From: Lutjanus erythropterus
Taxonomy: Eukaryota; Chordata; Actinopteri; Lutjaniformes; Lutjanidae
Direction of reading: 5' to 3'
Length of the DNA stretch: 64,000 bases
Assembly (NCBI GenBank): GCA_020091685.1
Contig: CM034592.1
Location: 43,049,622 to 43,113,621, forward strand
Shown: positions 46,366-58,500 of the stretch, piece by piece
Layout of the letters: each line of letters begins with the position of its first letter
How positions within the stretch are numbered: the stretch's first letter is position 1
The notes under the pieces: model-generated
The model's input: the letters and a program-made list of their open reading frames with translations, nothing else
Database searches by the model: none
What the model was told of the DNA's origin: nothing
Program-made: the position numbers and the translations under genes

Positions 46366-49299
46366 AACACATTATAATTACAATGTTTTACATTTTGTTT
46401 CTTCTTAGAAAAGGACATGATGCCCTCCATCTTTTACTTTTGGGGGGCATTTTTTTTTACCTATTTTGACTATAACAACTGGTTGATGTTGAAAGAAACA
46501 CCGTTTAGCGAACACCTGATACATAAACAACTGACTCATTGCAAATTCAACCCCATTCATTCATCTCACAGATGACGATACTCAGAACAACTTGAGGGTT
46601 GCCAGATCATCATGTCCCGCCATATATCACAATAATCCACTTTTTTTTTTACATCAAACATACAGACACTGTAACCCTGCTAATACTTTTTAAGTTAACC
46701 ATAAACAAAGTTATACTGAAGAGATCTTTATATCAGAGAACTTTTATCCAACTCTGCAGCTTTACACAGCTTTTTAGCCTTTTTTAGTTTGTGTTGGTTG
46801 CACAGTTCACAAATCACAACCCCATTTCTAGCAGCAGCATGCAGCTGTTTCCAGCAAACAAACTCTGCCATACCATAGACAGACAAAGTTGGTGACTAGC
46901 TAGTGAAAAAGTGCAACATCTAACAGCTAAAGGGGCAGGTAGCAGATAACCAGAGCTAAAAAATCTAAAACATTAGCTATAACAACTGCAGACAATAGTA
47001 TACACATAATCATTCTACAGTCCAGGAACATTCTCTGCATCTGACTGTGACACTCGCTCCAAAACAGAGACCTGACTCAAATACCTGAAACATAAACTTG
47101 AAAGAACAAATCCTTGTTAAAGTTAAATGTAATAGAATTCGTTTGCAGCTCTCAAACCTGAAAAAGGAGTGTGAAACCGAGAGTGATTGTACATGGAATC
47201 AAAGATGGAGCAAACTGTTCACTAAATTCAAATTAGTCCCACTGAGGCTGAGACGAGAATTTAAACTCAACAAAAATCCCACAGGCCATGAACAGCTCCT
47301 TACTTACATCTACCAGCATGTGAATATGTGTGTGGTGTGTGTGTGTGTGTGTGTGCATGTGTGTGTGTAAAAAACACATACACCAGAATTTGTACAGACT
47401 CACGTCTTTCATTCTGAAGACACAACACAGTGTGTGTACAAGTATGTTTTGTTGACAGTTTACTGCACATGTGTGTGGAGCAGATACTTCAGCAAACATG
47501 AGAGGAACTGGGAAAAAAAATGGCCAAACCGCTCAGGGAGAAGTAGCTTCATTTCACTTTCACACAATTTCATTTGAGAAGCAAAATTTATTCAATTAAA
47601 AGTTTAAAGCGAGCAGAGAGAAAGTTCTGACAAATATCAGTGTGAATATTTCAATGAGTCCAATTTCCTTCTTCAACCAAAACTTTTTGTATCTTATTAC
47701 ACCTGATCTGGTTCAGGTTTTAATGCTCCGTTTTTAAAACCCTACATATCTCCATGATCTTATCAAGCTTAGAGGAGAAAAAAAGAAGGCATCAGCCCTT
47801 TTTAAACAGAGCAATACCGCTGTAAAAAAAAAAAAGAAAAAGGTCTGTCAGCACACTGGCTTGGCCTCTGTGCCCAGAACCAAACAGTTGCTCCAGAAGC
47901 AAAAGAGGAATGACATGTAACACAAATGCATCGGCATCCCGTCCTGCCAGCTTCCCTGTTTTGCACTGATGTTGATTCAGCGCTGTTACTGCCTCTGCTG
48001 CCAGTTTGATGGTGGAGCAACAATGCCCCCCCTCCTCGCACTTTCCATGGTCATATGTTTTAAACAGAACAGTGAGGAGTAATGGTGTAACATTTCAGCC
48101 TTCAACAGACTGTTTAAAGAGGCAGCTGAGACCTTTTCCATACACATGGCTTGTCTCACTTTGACTCAGTCCAACTGGATTTGCATCGCCATTAACAGGG
48201 CCAGGGCTAAAACTTGTAAGAAGTAGATTAAATGTGTTTACATAGAGTCATTTCCAATAAATTGCAGCAGGACGAAGGTTATATTCCTGACGAAAATGTG
48301 ACTAAATTGATGAAAGTCAGGTTTGACACACTATGTTTTGGAGTGTACATGTGGACCTGTTTTTGTAGAGAAATACACAAGTTACTGTACATTAAACTTA
48401 CAGTATCCTTCTGCCAGTTGTAACAGCTCATTTAAAGTACAGTGGTATGAGTGCTTATGTCTCCAGACGCCAGAGAGACATTAAATGTTAAACCACAGAG
48501 ATTCAGTTAGGCGCTACAAAAGTACTGAGAGCTGAACCTGCAGAGACATAAAAACATCTTTCTTTCTGCTCCCCAGCACAGACATGAGTCTCACACTTAT
48601 TTGAAAGGGAGAGGGGGGGGTCATCATGTGTTGGCTGCAGTGGACAAACATCACCGCAGCGCTCCTGGATGAGTCAGTCGCGCTTTGGCCCCACTCCGGA
48701 GATGGTCCATCACAGGCACAACTGGGCACAGCTCAACACATTGTAACTGGTAACAAAAGTGCAAAGTAGCATGCCGTGGTTTGACTCAGCATGTGTAAAA
48801 GCCCCACACACTGCCATTTGATTGGCCGTAAGTTTGCAAATAAGGATGACAGCGAAAGTTAATGCCTGCAAATATAAATTATAAATAGAAACGTAAAACC
48901 ACTGAACAAAACCATTTCTTTTCAATCCAAGTGTCCAATTCTTGCTTACCTTCAAAATGGACAAAGAGACACAATGCAACGATTTACCTGCATCGTTCAC
49001 TCAGGGGCCGTGTCAAAGACCACCTGTGTTTGTGTTTGTGTGTGTGCGTGTGTGTCTGTGTAAGCTGTGATAGTGACTGAATGCAGCCTGAGGAAACAGT
49101 GATATCTGGGAGACTTGCAGGAGGTGACAGGCTTTCTAATTAACTCCATGCTGGGTTGTTGTACAGGCTAATTAATTAACACAATGACCCAAGGACTTTG
49201 AGTGGTTGTGTGTCTGTGTGTGTGGTTGTGCATGTGAGTGTGTATGAACAAATGTGCATAGGCAAGTGTAAGGCGCATTGTCTATTTCTGTACCAGTAC

Positions 49300-49301
<2 letters not shown>
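46366..49301. other. No gene recognised; TG runs at 47330-47370 and 49021-49060
   Basis: About 2.9 kb of ordinary sequence with two interrupted TG repeats. A donor-like AAG|GTAAGC on minus near 48949 has no convincing exon upstream. An A-run at 47824-47841 is present. Confidence 0.45.
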
Positions 49302-49366
<65 letters not shown>

Positions 49367-49512
49367 CAGAAAAAGTAAAAGTGAGCATGTGGTATAATTA
49401 CAGAAATTGTCATTCTGTTTTTGTGCGTGTTCATGCGACAGCATTGCTGTAATTGCACATACTGTGTATAAGAAGACTAATGAGTGTGCGTGTGCGTGTG
49501 TGTGTGTGTGTA
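49302..49512 (+). repeat. (TG)n microsatellites
   Basis: Uninterrupted (TG)32 at 49302-49365 and an interrupted TG/CG run at 49485-49511. The open frames here are artefacts. Confidence 0.97.
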
Positions 49513-50030
49513 TAACTTGTGGTTGTGTGTTCTGGCTCTAAGGCCAGGCAGCTGCATATCAGAGACAAAAGAATCATTATTTCTCTGAATTCTGAGGAGA
49601 TTATACAACAACAGGGTAACATTCATTATGTTTTGGCCTCTTTTAGAGTCTCAATACTCAAAACCCTGGTGGTGTTACACTACATCACAGCTGGGTGTGG
49701 TCAAAGGTACAACAGATCACTCCTGATTAGGCCTGGGCAACATATTAGTTATATTTGTTATATTCAAGTATGAATTAATGTGCGACATAACAGATGACCA
49801 GATCGTCATATTCAAGTTTTCAGTGTTTCACCACTGAGGGATGGTTACATGACTTAAGTCAGCCACAAAGTGGGTAGATCAACTCAAACTGCAGTATAAT
49901 AGTTACTGAAAGGGTGTGTGTTGCGTTTGCTCCCACAAAAACAGAAATAAAAAGTAACGTTACTACAGCATCTTCCTGTACTTCTCACAGCAGAGCTGGT
50001 CCGCCGTGGTGGAAAAAAAAAATCATGTGC
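49513..50030. other. No gene recognised
   Basis: TTAGGCCTGGGCAACATATT at about 49728 looks like a degraded repeat end, but no partner end was found. Confidence 0.35.
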
Positions 50031-50058
50031 AAATGCGATCAACCATCTGATCGCATTT
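50031..50058. repeat. Perfect 11-bp-stem hairpin
   Basis: AAATGCGATCA and TGATCGCATTT surround ACCATC. An A-run (50013-50022) and a T-run (50056-50065) extend the inverted symmetry, so this may be the core of a small fold-back element. Confidence 0.85.
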
Positions 50059-50715
50059 TTTTTTCTCTACTCACACCTTCCAGGTCTGAAAAGTGTATGG
50101 AAGACCTCCAGTCTTTGACTGTTTTAATTGTATTAGCCTGACTCTTAGCAGCTGACGAGCTAGCTAATTTTCACCTCTAGATCTCCGTCACTCAGATTAC
50201 CCACAAGCCCACCTTCCTAAAGGGGAAGACTCAGCCGGTCACAGACTCAGTGGGTTTGTAATTCAAGTCTATTTTCAGCAAAAGCACTGATACTTCATGC
50301 TGAAAATCCAACACTACAATTAAAAGTTCTAAACTTTACTAAAGTTTGTATGTAGTATAGCAGAAATTATTTAAAGTAGTCATTGTGTAAAATAAAATAG
50401 TCCTTGTCAGTGTTTTACTATTAGATCTTTTAGATTAATATTACAGCTGCGTTAATGTGGGTGTTGCATTTTACTGCAGTGGATGTTTAAGGCTGCACTC
50501 ATTTTAAATCCTTTATATCTTGTTGGGTAGTTTAAATCTACAGCAAAGCAGCATATTCTGTAAGATCATCATATGAGCTGCTTCACAATACATCATATAA
50601 TACTGTATATTCAATTGAATTAAACTGTTAAGTTAAAAAAACTATGAAGACTAAGCTCTTTAAACATTTCAGAAAGCTGTTGTTGATTGTTGTCAAAGCT
50701 GCATGCAAACTGTTT

Positions 50716-50717
<2 letters not shown>
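50059..50717. other. No feature recognised
   Basis: AT-rich sequence. Confidence 0.4.

Positions 50718-50757
<40 letters not shown>
50718..50757 (+). repeat. (GT)n microsatellite
   Basis: About 20 GT units. Confidence 0.97.
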
Positions 50758-50760
<3 letters not shown>

Positions 50761-51860
50761 CAGAAACAAGCCTAAACTTGTAATACCCCTGACGTTACTG
50801 ATGAATCTGGAGTTCATTAAACTCACAGCATGACAGAATGTCCAGAAGACGAGCCTCTCAGATGTCTGACTAGTTTTCATGATGTTTCCATTGTTACTGT
50901 TTATCTCAAGTTTGCCTAAACTAAAAATAGAAACGCTTAATATTATATAATTAAAAGAAACGTTTCAACAGATTATAATTCAAGATCTTAAGGTCTCTAT
51001 GGAAATGACACTAAAGATAGCCCTTTGATACACTGATACATGTAGATGCTGCAGCAGGTTTACCTTGCAGAGCAGCTGGATTTGCAAGATCATGAGATCA
51101 CACAAGAATCCATCTTTGTGTCCGCACCAAAAGTGGTGCGGCCAATCAGCGTCCTAGGAACGACTTCTGGCAGCTATGGGTGTGGTTTTAGGTGTGACAA
51201 CAGCTAGAAGCGTTCATGGAAGCAACTTGTCTCAAACAAACAACGCCAGTTCCTGAAAAGTTTAGCATACATACTGCGATAACACCAGTTATATGAGAAC
51301 TGGAGAGTATTTCTTCACTGAAAGAACTGCAGCTTGTGTTTGACGTGATAAACAGATGTTTCATCTAATCACCTGCCAAGTGTCTTTTGAAAGTGCGTGC
51401 CCTTTTCTAAACAGTTTCTAAGAACGACTTCCGAGATGGTTCTGTGCAACAAACCATCTGGTGTGACAGGTTAGCAGCAGGTACCTCCTTCGAACTTCGG
51501 CACTGTTCTGTTTTAATCAGTTGTTTTTCAGCTTTATTGCTGAAACACATATCACCTTGACAGGAATACAGTCGAAGGCTCTGGAAGAGGAAGTGAGGAG
51601 TTTGGATTAAAGAGCAGCAGACCTTGACACCTGGACCCCTTTCAACCACTAGTCTGATGAGTTGAATGACACATGGCACAGACCACCTCAAGAGGAGTCG
51701 AAAGGAGCCACGCTAACTGGCTAGTGTCTGGTCTGGAAGATGAAACGGACGAAATGGGAAGGAAGACCAAACTGTTGTGCCCACATCTTACAGAGACCTG
51801 CTCCATCACAACATCTCGATTCAGGGTGTTCCACTTGATGGGCAGACCAGTTCTGAGCTG
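50758..51860. other. No gene recognised
   Basis: Ordinary sequence. Open frames at 51407-51945 on both strands are discussed with the LINE fragment that follows. Confidence 0.4.
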
Positions 51861-51938
51861 ACAGAACGCAACATGCAAGACTCCGACAGAACGAGGGGAG
51901 GCGGACTCCATGTTTGCACCAATGGTGCATTCTGCTTA
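51861..51938 (+). pseudogene. Possible LINE endonuclease fragment
   Basis: In the plus frame at 51777-52046 the stretch RNMQDSDRTRGGGLHVCTNG resembles the region around a conserved glycine-rich turn (..D..R.RGGG..VYVN..) in apurinic-type endonucleases of fish non-LTR retrotransposons. Flanking sequence to about 52046 stays open but loses recognisable motifs. There is no reverse transcriptase and no poly(A) tail. If real, it is a small, old 5' fragment. Confidence 0.4.
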
Positions 51939-53269
51939 AGCACACTCACGATTGATAGTCTGTGTTTCCCAAATGTTGCAGCTGTTTACATTCAATCTGA
52001 CACAAACCTATACCTTGATAATTTAAGAGGTTTTACACTAAAGTAATAAAACTCAGTTGTCAAGTGGCTTCACATCTATTCTCTATCTCTGTGACATCAA
52101 GCGGGGCTCAAGAGCAGTCACCTTTTTTATATCCACTGAATTTCAGTTTATTTTTGTCAGTTAACCAGCATGCCCAATACCGGGCCTCTAGAATCAGAAG
52201 ACCTGAATGTAATGCAGCCGTTAATGTTTAATGGCACTAGTTATACCCATGCTGAACAGTTAAAAAAGCCACTCAACCCATAAGAGGATCGAATAGAGGA
52301 TAAAAAATGAAAATAAATCATGTAAAATGTGGCCCATACTCCAATGGATATGTCTGTGGGGATTTCTGGTGAGAAGTACCTGTTATAGATGGAGTCCTAT
52401 CTCCAGTTCTCAGCAATGCAGAAAATACATATACTTTGTGACACATAATTTAATTGCTAGTTCCACTTCTACCACTTTACTGCAGTCATTTTTGATGGTG
52501 CAAAGCTCCACTATTCCTCACTTACCCCTGCTGATATGTAGCCATACAGATACTTTGGGCTTTATTTAATGAGATTTCTGCCAGCGCCTCACTATAGACG
52601 ATGTCAATATATCATTTGTGGAGCTCACAGTACCAGAAACAGTCTCTCAGTTGCTGTGGATAATCCCCAGGCCTTGCTATGGACAGATTTCACAATTTTT
52701 AGTCTAACAGGTAGAAGCTGAGACCTGACAGGTGTGCAAATCAACATAGTAGCATAATGCCAGGATCACTCTACTTTTTCTGTTATATTTTGGTGACCAG
52801 AAACCTGTCCGATTGTATGTTGAACCCTGACGAATCACTAATCATCTTAAAAGTTGTCAAACCAGGCGAGAAAAGGCAAAGACATTCACACTGACATGCT
52901 CTTTGTCACATTTGGACATCATAAAGTGTCCCAGATACAAATTTAGTTGTGTTCATTAAGGCTGGGTTGCACAAACTCAATTAAATCATGGTTTAACTTC
53001 AAATTATGTTGCAGTAAACTTTTGAAATAGCTTAAAATTAATAAAGACTAATTTAAACCTATCTTTAAATCTCTATTTATTTTTTTGGGGGGGGTAGATT
53101 GAGCAAATTAATCAAGTTAGTTGAGGAAAGTAAAGGGACAGACTCAACCCAATTGAGTTTTATGATTCATTTTTTTCTTTCTTTTACTCCAGTTGATAAT
53201 TCAGCCAACAGTTTTTCTCAGAGGAGATATTACAGCTCCCATGCCCATCCACCCTTCATGAGCAGGCTA
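51939..53269. other. No gene recognised
   Basis: Ordinary sequence. A G-run lies at about 53088-53095. Confidence 0.4.
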
Positions 53270-53960
53270 ACTAAGCTAACCAACTTTTTAGCTTGTTTGC
53301 AAACATTGTAACATTTTATGAACTTTTTAGGTTGCCAGCAAAAAATGTAGTCTAACTTTTTGTTTTAATTTTTAGCTAGCTAGCCAACAATTGCTGTGTC
53401 TGTCTCTATGTCTAGAAAACTACACAGTAATCTCAGTGTATAGCGATGAAGAAACTCTGAAGGACACTATTCTCTACGCCTTCAGTTACGTCATTGCTGT
53501 CGTTTTTCTTTCAGTGCAGTGTATTATGTGATATGGTGCTTAGTTAGTGACTACCTGTTTCACACTACTTTTCACAATGCATTGTGGGATACTTACAGTC
53601 AACTATATACGATATAATGATTGTCACTATACATTTGGACGCCAATACAAAATGGCAAACTCACTATGTAGTGGATTGTAAAGTGAGTAGTGAGTGATTT
53701 CAGACAGCCAGTGCAATGTCTTGTTATCTTTTCAGGTAGCTTGCAACCAGTTATAGTAATACAGTAATACGGTAATATTTTGTTTACTTTATAGCTAGCT
53801 AGCAAACACTGCTACATTTAGGTATCTTTTTAGGTAGCTATCAAACCATGCAGCCTACATTTTATTTTACTTTTCAGCTAGATAGCATGTAAGTATGCAT
53901 GTTAGTTGACTTTTTAGCTGGCAAACAATGTATCATTTTCTTAACTTTTTAGCTAGTTAA
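53270..53960 (+). repeat. Degenerate tandem array of CTTTTTAGCTAGC units
   Basis: Units built as (A)CTTTTTAGCT(A/T)G(C/T)..GCAAACA.TG..ACATTTT recur about every 45-60 bp in two clusters, 53279-53392 and 53700-53960. The clusters are split by about 300 bp containing another repeat-like block at 53575-53715. Unit-to-unit divergence is high. Confidence 0.7.
53575..53715. repeat. Interspersed repeat-like block inside the AGCTAG array
   Basis: ATGCATTGTGGGATACTTAC, ACTATATACGATATAATG, CAAAATGGCAAACTCACTAT and GTGAGTAGTGAGTGATTTCA occur in the order of a familiar teleost short repeat. Ends are not clear, and it seems to interrupt the array. Confidence 0.45.
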
Positions 53961-54387
53961 AAAGCTCTCAAATTCATTTTTTAAAAATCCGTTTCCTTTA
54001 ATTTGAGTAAGTAAGCATCTCTGTTGATTAAACTATATTTAATTTGAGTTTTCATCAATAAACTTGGATTTACTGAGATTCTTCAGCAGAGCTTTGATTA
54101 ATTTTACAACTGAATTTACTCATTAAACCTGATTTTGCTAAATTTGTATTAGAACTTATCTTAGCTAATTTAATTTCCAGCAAAATTAGATTAGACTAGA
54201 TTTTCAGATTTATATCATGTTGTCTGATACCATCACTGGACGTCTTTGACAAGAATATCTTGATACATGTGTGATTTGTTATTTATTTGACTATCTGATG
54301 CCATTTTTATTCAGCCTTTATCTGCTCTGCTCTCTACGATTATTATCTGCATGCGTCCCTGTCTCTTCCTATCCCGGTATCTTTCAG
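53961..54387. other. No feature recognised
   Basis: AT-rich, becoming C/T-rich towards the candidate exon acceptor. Confidence 0.4.
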
Positions 54388-54520
54388 TTTCCCTGTCAGT
54401 TTCCCTCTCTGTGCTTCTAACCGCTTTGAGGAAACTCCAGCTGGCTCTGTGATCGACTCGCCCTCCTGTGGTGATCCCCTTAATAAGCCGTGCGCTCCTC
54501 TCGCTGTCCCGTGGCGATGA
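54388..54520 (+). CDS. Candidate plus-strand terminal exon, protein unknown
   Basis: A good pyrimidine tract and acceptor (TCTCTTCCTATCCCGGTATC then TTTCAG) precede a CpG-rich block (about 12 CpG in 54350-54560). With the first base completing a codon the frame reads FPVSFPLCASNRFEETPAGS, then VIDSPSCGDPLNKPCAPLAV, PWR and a TGA at 54518-54520. Composition is protein-like, with four Cys. The same frame is open upstream to beyond 54340, so an exon extending left is possible. The minus strand is also open across the block (54343-54606), which weakens the call. No family is recognised, and no polyadenylation signal was identified close by. Confidence 0.3.
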
Positions 54521-55559
54521 TGATCACACACCAGGTCTTGGCTCGTCTCACGTCCCTTGAGAGCTCCACCACTCTTATGCACACACACACTCACAAACAC
54601 ACACATAATTACAAATGCTCCTACACTCCTCCGTTGGCCTCACCGCTCTAGTCTCTGCTTGTCAGTCTGTGCCGCGATGATTAAGCTTAACTGCAGAGCT
54701 ATTGCTTCCCTTGGCTTCGACCAGGCGTCCTGCTGTGCGGTGATTACTTTGGTCCAGGTGGGAATGAGTCCAGAATTCCCGCTGGTCCAGGAATTTCTGG
54801 AATATCATCCAATTTAGAGAGGTGAAATCCAGAAAATAGAAGGCTGCTCAATTCTCTGAACAGCACCAGAATTCAGAAAACATTTTTAACCTCCCTCGTT
54901 GTGTCAGTGTTGAAGTTTTTCCACAGCAAGCCTCTGGTGGAAGCCAGACTGTTTACCCCCATAGAGCTTTTCTGAGCTGGAAAAAAAAACAAACCAGACA
55001 GAAATAACATTTTTTGGGTCAGGGAAGCTCCATTTAACCAAAAAGTCCTGGCTGGATTTTCACATCAGACCCACAGTAGGACAGCTGAGATGTGTCTGAT
55101 TGTGGAGACTTTGAGACTCAGGATATTTTACAGCCTTTTGAGATCGAGCCTGAGTTATGATTTGCTTTTTTCTGACATGGGGAGAGTATAGGGAAGAGCA
55201 GGAGACAGTTTGTGTTAGTGCTGAACAGTTATTCAACATCTGATCAAAATTGCAGTATGGCTGACTGGAATTTTCAAAATACCATTTTAAATTTAACTTT
55301 CAAAAGTACATTTTTGAGCAGATTCACATCAGGCTTAAGAAAAGATCCCTGCCGAAATCATACCACAATCATGTTTGTCAATGAAAATTTTGTTAAAATC
55401 CCTCTAATAATTGTAAATAGGTGGTTTTTTTTAATCATTCAGACCTAATATGAATTGAGATGTGTTTTGGTTTCTGAGACAAAGACTTGAATGTACAGTA
55501 ATCACTCATTCAAGTCTGCCACTCTGCTGCTGCTCCGAGGCGTTTTGTACCTGCTGGTA
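54521..55559. other. No gene recognised
   Basis: Ordinary sequence. A short CACACA run lies at 54580-54605. Confidence 0.4.
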
Positions 55560-55870
55560 TGAATGCTGAGTAGGGGAGGAACCAACAGCCTGATTTCCTG
55601 TGGCAATATTCAACACGTCCTCGTGCTAAATGATAGCATAGCAATACGAATAGGACTTGCAGATGCATCCCAAAATAACATACAGTATAAGTTAACTTTG
55701 ACTTTTGGTTTCACACAGGACCTGAACCCTGATCTCCTCGGTAGAAGTCCAGTGTTTGACACGTCCATCCATCCTGTCCTCCCTGTGCGGCTCTCTGGCT
55801 CTTTATACTGATTCTACAGAATTACTACAGCCACTAGAGGTCGCCGCCTAACAATAAATGTAAATAAGTG
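55560..55870 (+). repeat. Dispersed repeat family R1, right-hand part
   Basis: TTCAACACGTCCTCGTGCTA, TTTCACACAGGACCTGAACC, GTAGAAGTCCAGTGTTTGAC and CACTAGAGGTCGCCGCCTAA follow the R1 order, corresponding to 25.6-25.9 and 28.1-28.4 kb. The 82-codon frame at 55563-55811 is a shadow. Confidence 0.65.
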
Positions 55871-56540
55871 TCATTTTTTTCTGGTTTTTTTCTTGTGAGG
55901 ACAGGCTGTAATAGTATTTCAGACTGAGAGAGAAATTGGTGTTTATGGTATTTTTACTATTTAGCATGATTACATTCTTACCCTGACCTTTTTTTTCTTA
56001 AATTTTAATCTTAAATTATTAAAAGGTGCAAACATTGTTCACGAGATAGAGAGAGGGCAAAGGCTGCACTGCAAGTAAAAGTATGTGGGAAATAATAAGA
56101 AAATGAAGGTACGGTGGTCAGAATGTTTTATCTTGCTCTTATACTTTTTTCTTCAAGGAAATGAAAAAAAAAGTGTGAAAGAATAGAATCACATATTCTT
56201 TTTAGACCTGAGCTTCAAAGGTCCTTATCTGCTTTTTTTGTGGAATTGCCAAAATACGGTTCTTATCCGACACCCATCGAGGCAGTAACACCAGTCCACT
56301 GGGCACGTCGCATCCGATCCATCCTCCACGGGGCTTCATGCCTTATCATAAGATTTTATTAATTTGGTTATTTTTTTCTTTGATTTTTGTGCTTCTGCCA
56401 TGGTTAAGTAGTCTACATACTCAAAAGGTTTCTTTTGTTGCTTGTTTTTATGAGCTGACTGAAGTCTGCACAGGATGTTTTATTTTAAAATTTAACCAGA
56501 TGCTCTGTGCTGTTTCTGCGTCTGACTTTCCACTCGATCT
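55871..56540. other. No gene recognised
   Basis: Ordinary AT-rich sequence. Confidence 0.4.
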
Positions 56541-57305
56541 GGGCTGCGTTTCCCAGTTTATACCTTAGCGTTCTATGAAGGTTTGTAAGTGAACTTCTTT
56601 TCCTACGAGTGTTTCCCAGACTGTCCCTTAGCGGCTGTCCTCAAGGAGAGCTGCTGAGGTACAACGTAAGCTGTAAAACCTGGTCATGAATGACATTTTA
56701 TCTCAATCTAGTACTACAACAAAGGAAGCTATGCCTACTAAAAATCATCTGCTAATCTATTTAAGAGTCCAGAAGAGACTTTATGATCATTCCAATAAAT
56801 ACATAACCTATAGCCTACAAAGTATAAAACTGTATGAATTGGGACATAAACCATAGTCTGAAGGATCAGGATAAACATATAGCTAAATGGGTGAATGATT
56901 TTGTTCTTATACAAACTAAAGGTCTAATGAAAATTTGTTGTCATCACACAATAGCCACCTGTAGCAGCACATCCATGTTTAACTGCAGTGTGTGTGTGCA
57001 TTTACTATGCTCCTCTGCTGGCAGTGTTCAGTGCTCAGGGTCAGTTTGGGGTGCAAACTACTATAGCCTAAACAGACCGTTAGAGAAGCCATATCCTCAG
57101 TTCTCTCCATTATATAAAAAAAAATAAAATAAGTAAAGATTGTGACAGGATGAACAAAGCTCATCACTAAGGGACAGCTTATGGGCAGTTCAGACTGTCC
57201 TTCTTAGCTAAGGAGACTCTGGGAAACAGCCCGTAAGTTTAAGGGAGACCTTAACATACAACTTATGATGCGTGTAGCTCTAAGGACGCTCTGGGAAACA
57301 GAGCA
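56541..57305. mobile_element. Element with doubled GTTTCCCAG inverted ends
   Basis: The left side has GGGCTGCGTTTCCCAG..CCTTAG at 56541-56570 and GTGTTTCCCAGACTGTCCCT at about 56609. The right side has the inverted counterparts CTAAGGAGACTCTGGGAAAC at about 57209 and CTAAGGACGCTCTGGGAAAC near 57280-57299. Two modules per end in mirrored order over 765 bp indicate a non-autonomous DNA element. No target duplication was found, and the frames inside (56834-57167) are shadows. Confidence 0.65.
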
Positions 57306-57639
57306 CTGATCTCTGCAGCTTGACCTTAAAAATAAACTTGGTGCGTATTTTACATGGAGCAGAGAAATGCATCTGGGACACGCTGCAGCGTGTCAATGAC
57401 GTCTGGTGAAATCGAGCAAATCAAAAGCGAACAAGCAGCCTACACTGTGTCCAGTTTTTTGGTGTGCGTCCAGCCCAGTATCCTTAATCTGCATACAAAT
57501 AACACAATTTTATACTTTGATAAAGTGTGCAGTGCATACATCAAAGTCTGATTATGTGCACAGATGGTATTGATACACCAATCCTCCACATTAAAAAAAA
57601 AAAAAAAAAAACTGTGGTGTAGCATAAAAAGCAAGAAAA
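57306..57639. other. No gene recognised
   Basis: Contains a poly(A) run at about 57592-57610. Confidence 0.45.
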
Positions 57640-57965
57640 TCCACATGGAGGTGGGTGGAGTAGATGGATGGGTCAAACGAAGAGAACTTTCACACAGGTG
57701 GCCGGGATTCATAACATCACGTGATTTATATAACATAACATACTTATTTTAACCAAAGCCAGGATGTTTTACTAAACCTAAGAAAGTCCTTCACCTAATC
57801 AAACTGCAACTGTTTCACAACGTTCACCACGTTTATTGTTGTTATCATGACAATAAAGGCCTGACTAAGTTAAAGGGATGAACTGGCACACGCACTGCAT
57901 GATTTAAAGTTGCGTTATTTGTACTCAGATCGATGAGACCGGGCTGGTGTGTCCGTAAGCCTGCA
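57640..57965 (-). repeat. Dispersed repeat family R1, minus-strand copy
   Basis: Plus-strand words GAGGTGGGTGGAGTAGATGG, CTTTCACACAGGTGGCCGGG, TTTTAACCAAAGCCAGGATG and TTACTAAACCTAAGAAAGTC are reversed R1 landmarks. Confidence 0.65.
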
Positions 57966-58500
57966 GTGGACTAACCTGAGGCCTGACATCTTATCTTCTT
58001 CTGTTGTCCCGTGGATGTATGACTCTCTGTTTAATGCGAATATAACAAAATGGAGCGAAATCCTCCCCTTCATTACACAAAAGGAGATTATAACACTCTA
58101 CTGAACAATGTCATTTATCACTTTGCGTTTAGCAGTAGCCTGAAGCCGAGGAAGCAAATTGACACCAGCCACCTGCCAAACACTGGCATGATAATGAGAA
58201 ATTGATGTTGTATCATGATATGAATAATACATGCATTTGGACTGAAATCTGAGTGTGCGTTCGACTTGTTTTCTGTTTATTGATGTCTTCTCATTTTATC
58301 TGTAAGAGGGAGAAGTGAATGCAAAGTATGACACTGAATTATGACCAGACATTTTTTTGTTGCTCATTCTGTTTTACCAGTCACTTTGGCAGGTAATCAG
58401 CCATCTGTTTGAAGTTCTAATCAATTCTAAAAACACACTTGGCTGGGACAAGAGTGTTAGATTCCTCTCCATGTGAAAAACCGTGCTGTGAAGTGACACA
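57966..58500. other. Repeat-free stretch, possible conserved non-coding element at 58040-58290
   Basis: Sequence such as CTTCATTACACAAAAGGAGA and GCATGATAATGAGAAATTGA is repeat-free and balanced. Only alignment to other fish could say whether it is conserved. Confidence 0.2.

Noticed and set aside
45792-46430. Three overlapping frames of 63-107 codons
   Set aside because: All lie inside or across the inverted arms of the fold-back element.
48949-48986. Minus-strand donor AAG|GTAAGC near 48949 with a short open stretch
   Set aside because: A stop lies just upstream in frame and the only acceptor gives a 38-bp piece with no CpG enrichment.
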